From contig CAUJFK010000063.1 of the NCBI GenBank assembly GCA_963169175.1, forward strand, positions 1 through 34,578: 34,578 nt of DNA, in the 5' to 3' direction. This document shows positions 32,863-34,578 of this stretch, in pieces. Each line of letters starts with the position of its first letter. The stretch's first letter is position 1. Source of the stretch: Acidobacteriota bacterium (GTDB taxonomy: Bacteria; Acidobacteriota; Blastocatellia; Pyrinomonadales; Pyrinomonadaceae). Under the pieces are notes generated by a model. That model was not told where the DNA came from. It saw nothing but the letters and a program-made list of their open reading frames with translations, and did not search any database. Both the position numbers and the translations under genes were made by a program.

Positions 32863-34490
32863 AGCATATAGACATTGAAATAGCCTTCAGAAAATCAAGA
32901 ATAATTTCATTTGGTTTGTTCTTGCTTTCGTTTAGTCTGGTACAAGTCGCTTTTTCGCAAACGTGCTTACAACCAGATAATCTTTCCTGGCGACACTTTC
33001 CGCAAGGCGACCCAAATATCTTTTACTCTGGGATAGTTTATTATTCCTTCGAGAATATTCCTAATGGCGCACAAAGAACCCAAATAGAAGTGGGGTTGAA
33101 CAACTGGAATAATGCTCTAACGAATGGTTGCTCCAGGGCAACTTTTGTTCCGGGACCACACCCAGGAGGTGGGGCAGATAATTCAACATTGGTAATTAAA
33201 AACGGACCAATACCAAATTCAGGTGCAGCAAGGGCTGAGGAAACAGTTTATTATGGTAACGAAATAATAACAGGAACCGTAATATTTAATCCGAACTTGG
33301 TCATTAGCGGATATTTATTCTATGACCCAAATGTAGGCGGATATGACACTATTTACATCAAGAATGCGATGCACGAAGTTGGACATTTGTTGGGAATTAG
33401 TCACTACAAATCAGGACATCCAAACTCGTGTATGCAACAATCGCCTCAATCATCTGTGATGAATGATTCTTGTGGTGTTAATGACAATGGAACCTATTTC
33501 GGTTCAACTTTTTATCCCGGCGTGCAAACTACAGCTGTAACAAATTGCGACACAACTCGATTAAACGGAATCTATATTTGTCCAACGCCGACTCCAACTC
33601 CAACACCGGAGGCTGCTTGCCTGGACCCGGAATATTGGCCGGGATTTCCTCAGACCGGTTGTGCTTATGGGTTCTTGAACGGCGGAGGGATCTGTGACCG
33701 CAGCCCTTATTACATCGACTATTGCAATTCTTATGGGGGCGGCTATGATTCGGGATCTTGTTCGTGCCCGGATTCGGGGGGAGCATGCATGCCGCCGCCC
33801 GGCGGCTGCGAGAATGGCTGGGGATGGGATGAGCAAATATGCGATTGTTCGCCGTGGATCAGTCCTATAGTCGTCGATGTTTCGGGCAATGGTTTCGATC
33901 TGACAAATTCATACAACGGGGTCAATTTTGACATTACGTCCGACGGCGTGGCCGAGCAGATATCATGGACGGCCGAAAATTCGGACGATGCATGGCTCGC
34001 CCTCGACCGAAACCAAAATGGCTCCATCGACAACGGAAGCGAATTGTTCGGCAACTTTACCGATCAGCCTGACTCGGCCGATAAGAACGGATTTCTCGCT
34101 CTTTCTGAATTTGACAGGCCGGAGAACGGCGGGAACGCCGATGGTTTCATAAACCGCCGCGACACGATCTTCAACAGCCTGCGGCTGTGGCAGGACGCGG
34201 ACCATAACGGTATCTCCGAATCCGGCGAACTATTCACCCTGCCGCAACTCGGGTTGCGAAAAATGCACCTTGACTATCGCGAGTCTGACCGGACGGACGG
34301 GTTCGGCAACCGCTTCAAATATCGGGCCAAGGTAAAAGATGCCCAGGACGCTCAACTCGGCCGCTGGGCTTGGGATGTATATCTAAGAATGTACAATCCG
34401 GCGGGCACCGGGCGGGCAACCGGCCTCCTGCCCAGGCACACAAGCTTCAGCCTTGTACCGCCATCCTGCGGTTCCAGATGGCGGGCGTAG
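32859..34490 (+). CDS. Secreted metzincin-like metalloprotease with C-terminal Ca-binding-like module
   Basis: 543 aa. A signal peptide (to about residue 34, ending AFSQ) precedes a zinc protease domain with HEVGHLLGISH (H172, H176, H182; E173 catalytic) and a candidate Met-turn SVMNDS (M201), the signature of matrixin/metzincin enzymes. A PTPTPTPTP linker (242-250) leads to a Cys/Gly-rich stretch and then DVSGNGFDLTNS, ALDRNQNGSIDNGSELFG and QDADHNGISESGE, which are Ca-loop-like repeats of a module common at the C-termini of large secreted proteins. DNA encoding the first half is AT-rich (18 and 21 G/C per 60 at 33241 and 33301) and the second half is not (32 and 33 per 60 at 33961 and 34201). 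The start ATG lies in the IS target duplication, with no ribosome-binding site now in front. The last ~30 residues after WAWDVYLRMYN look like read-through. Confidence 0.85.
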   Translation: MKHIDIEIAFRKSRIISFGLFLLSFSLVQVAFSQTCLQPDNLSWRHFPQGDPNIFYSGIVYYSFENIPNGAQRTQIEVGLNNWNNALTNGCSRATFVPGPHPGGGADNSTLVIKNGPIPNSGAARAEETVYYGNEIITGTVIFNPNLVISGYLFYDPNVGGYDTIYIKNAMHEVGHLLGISHYKSGHPNSCMQQSPQSSVMNDSCGVNDNGTYFGSTFYPGVQTTAVTNCDTTRLNGIYICPTPTPTPTPEAACLDPEYWPGFPQTGCAYGFLNGGGICDRSPYYIDYCNSYGGGYDSGSCSCPDSGGACMPPPGGCENGWGWDEQICDCSPWISPIVVDVSGNGFDLTNSYNGVNFDITSDGVAEQISWTAENSDDAWLALDRNQNGSIDNGSELFGNFTDQPDSADKNGFLALSEFDRPENGGNADGFINRRDTIFNSLRLWQDADHNGISESGELFTLPQLGLRKMHLDYRESDRTDGFGNRFKYRAKVKDAQDAQLGRWAWDVYLRMYNPAGTGRATGLLPRHTSFSLVPPSCGSRWRA

Positions 34491-34578
34491 TGTTGAGGAG
34501 ATAGAGCTGTCATAATTTGACCGCTCAAACTTTGCCGTCTTTCAACGGTTACCCAAGAGCCGCCAGCCGCCGGCGAGC
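34491..34578. other. Right end of window, no gene seen
   Basis: 88 bases after the metalloprotease stop. No start codon with a good ribosome-binding site and no repeat could be recognised before the edge. Confidence 0.4.

Noticed and set aside
1-34578. CRISPR array, prophage, toxin-antitoxin pair or integron
   Set aside because: I looked for regularly spaced repeats, cas, phage structural or integrase genes and typical toxin/antitoxin pairs on both strands and saw none.

Overview
The window looks like chromosomal DNA of a Gram-negative bacterium. BamA (outer-membrane protein assembly), an LpxL/HtrB-type acyltransferase and several lipoprotein or Sec signal peptides all imply an outer membrane. 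The mix of gene families, the C-terminal module of the last protein and the degenerate intergenic repeats are what I would expect from Acidobacteriota, probably Blastocatellia. That taxonomic call is inference; no rRNA or other decisive marker is present. No tRNA, rRNA or CRISPR array was seen.

Layout. 1-8.0 kb: 5'-part of bamA (minus, runs off the left edge), clpC, a DUF1232 membrane protein, pta (plus) and a membrane PAS-GGDEF diguanylate cyclase. 8.3-11.4 kb: a minus-strand run with a lipoprotein of the cyclase/kynurenine-formamidase fold, a secreted cyanophycinase-like S51 peptidase, an LpxL-like acyltransferase and a small STAS-like protein. 11.7-14.3 kb: plus-strand delta-9-type desaturase, then a histidine kinase/OmpR-type regulator pair. 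14.4-17.9 kb: minus-strand DUF4143 ATPase with two tandem operator-like palindromes at its start, a PD-(D/E)XK-like protein of unknown function, and an SGNH hydrolase coupled to it by a 7-base overlap. 18.0-20.7 kb: plus-strand lipoprotein and an MdlA/BmrC-like half ABC exporter whose ATPase domain carries two in-frame repeat-derived insertions. 20.9-23.4 kb: 3D-domain protein, PilZ protein and a saccharopine/lysine-6-dehydrogenase-like enzyme. 23.4-30.5 kb: secreted protein and ECF sigma factor, a membrane protein, a class V aminotransferase, signal peptidase I, a LytS/LytTR two-component pair (4-base overlap) and a 70-aa coiled-coil protein.

30.7-34.5 kb is an accessory, AT-rich island: a 36-aa membrane peptide, a secreted protein and a secreted HExxHxxGxxH metalloprotease. 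The last two were evidently a translationally coupled pair with an ATGA overlap. An IS256-family element (imperfect 26-bp inverted repeats, 10-bp target duplication) inserted exactly at that overlap. The duplication regenerated both the upstream stop codon and the downstream start codon, but left the protease gene without its original ribosome-binding site. The element's transposase has an internal deletion plus frameshift, so the element is non-autonomous. The protease is itself a compositional chimera, with an AT-rich catalytic half and a GC-richer Ca-binding-like half joined at a Pro-Thr linker.

The most noteworthy signals are this insertion at the ATGA junction, the repeat insertions in the ABC transporter, and the tandem operators of the DUF4143 gene. 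I found no complete, convincingly new multi-gene system. The secreted-protein/metalloprotease pair is the best candidate for an undescribed functional unit.
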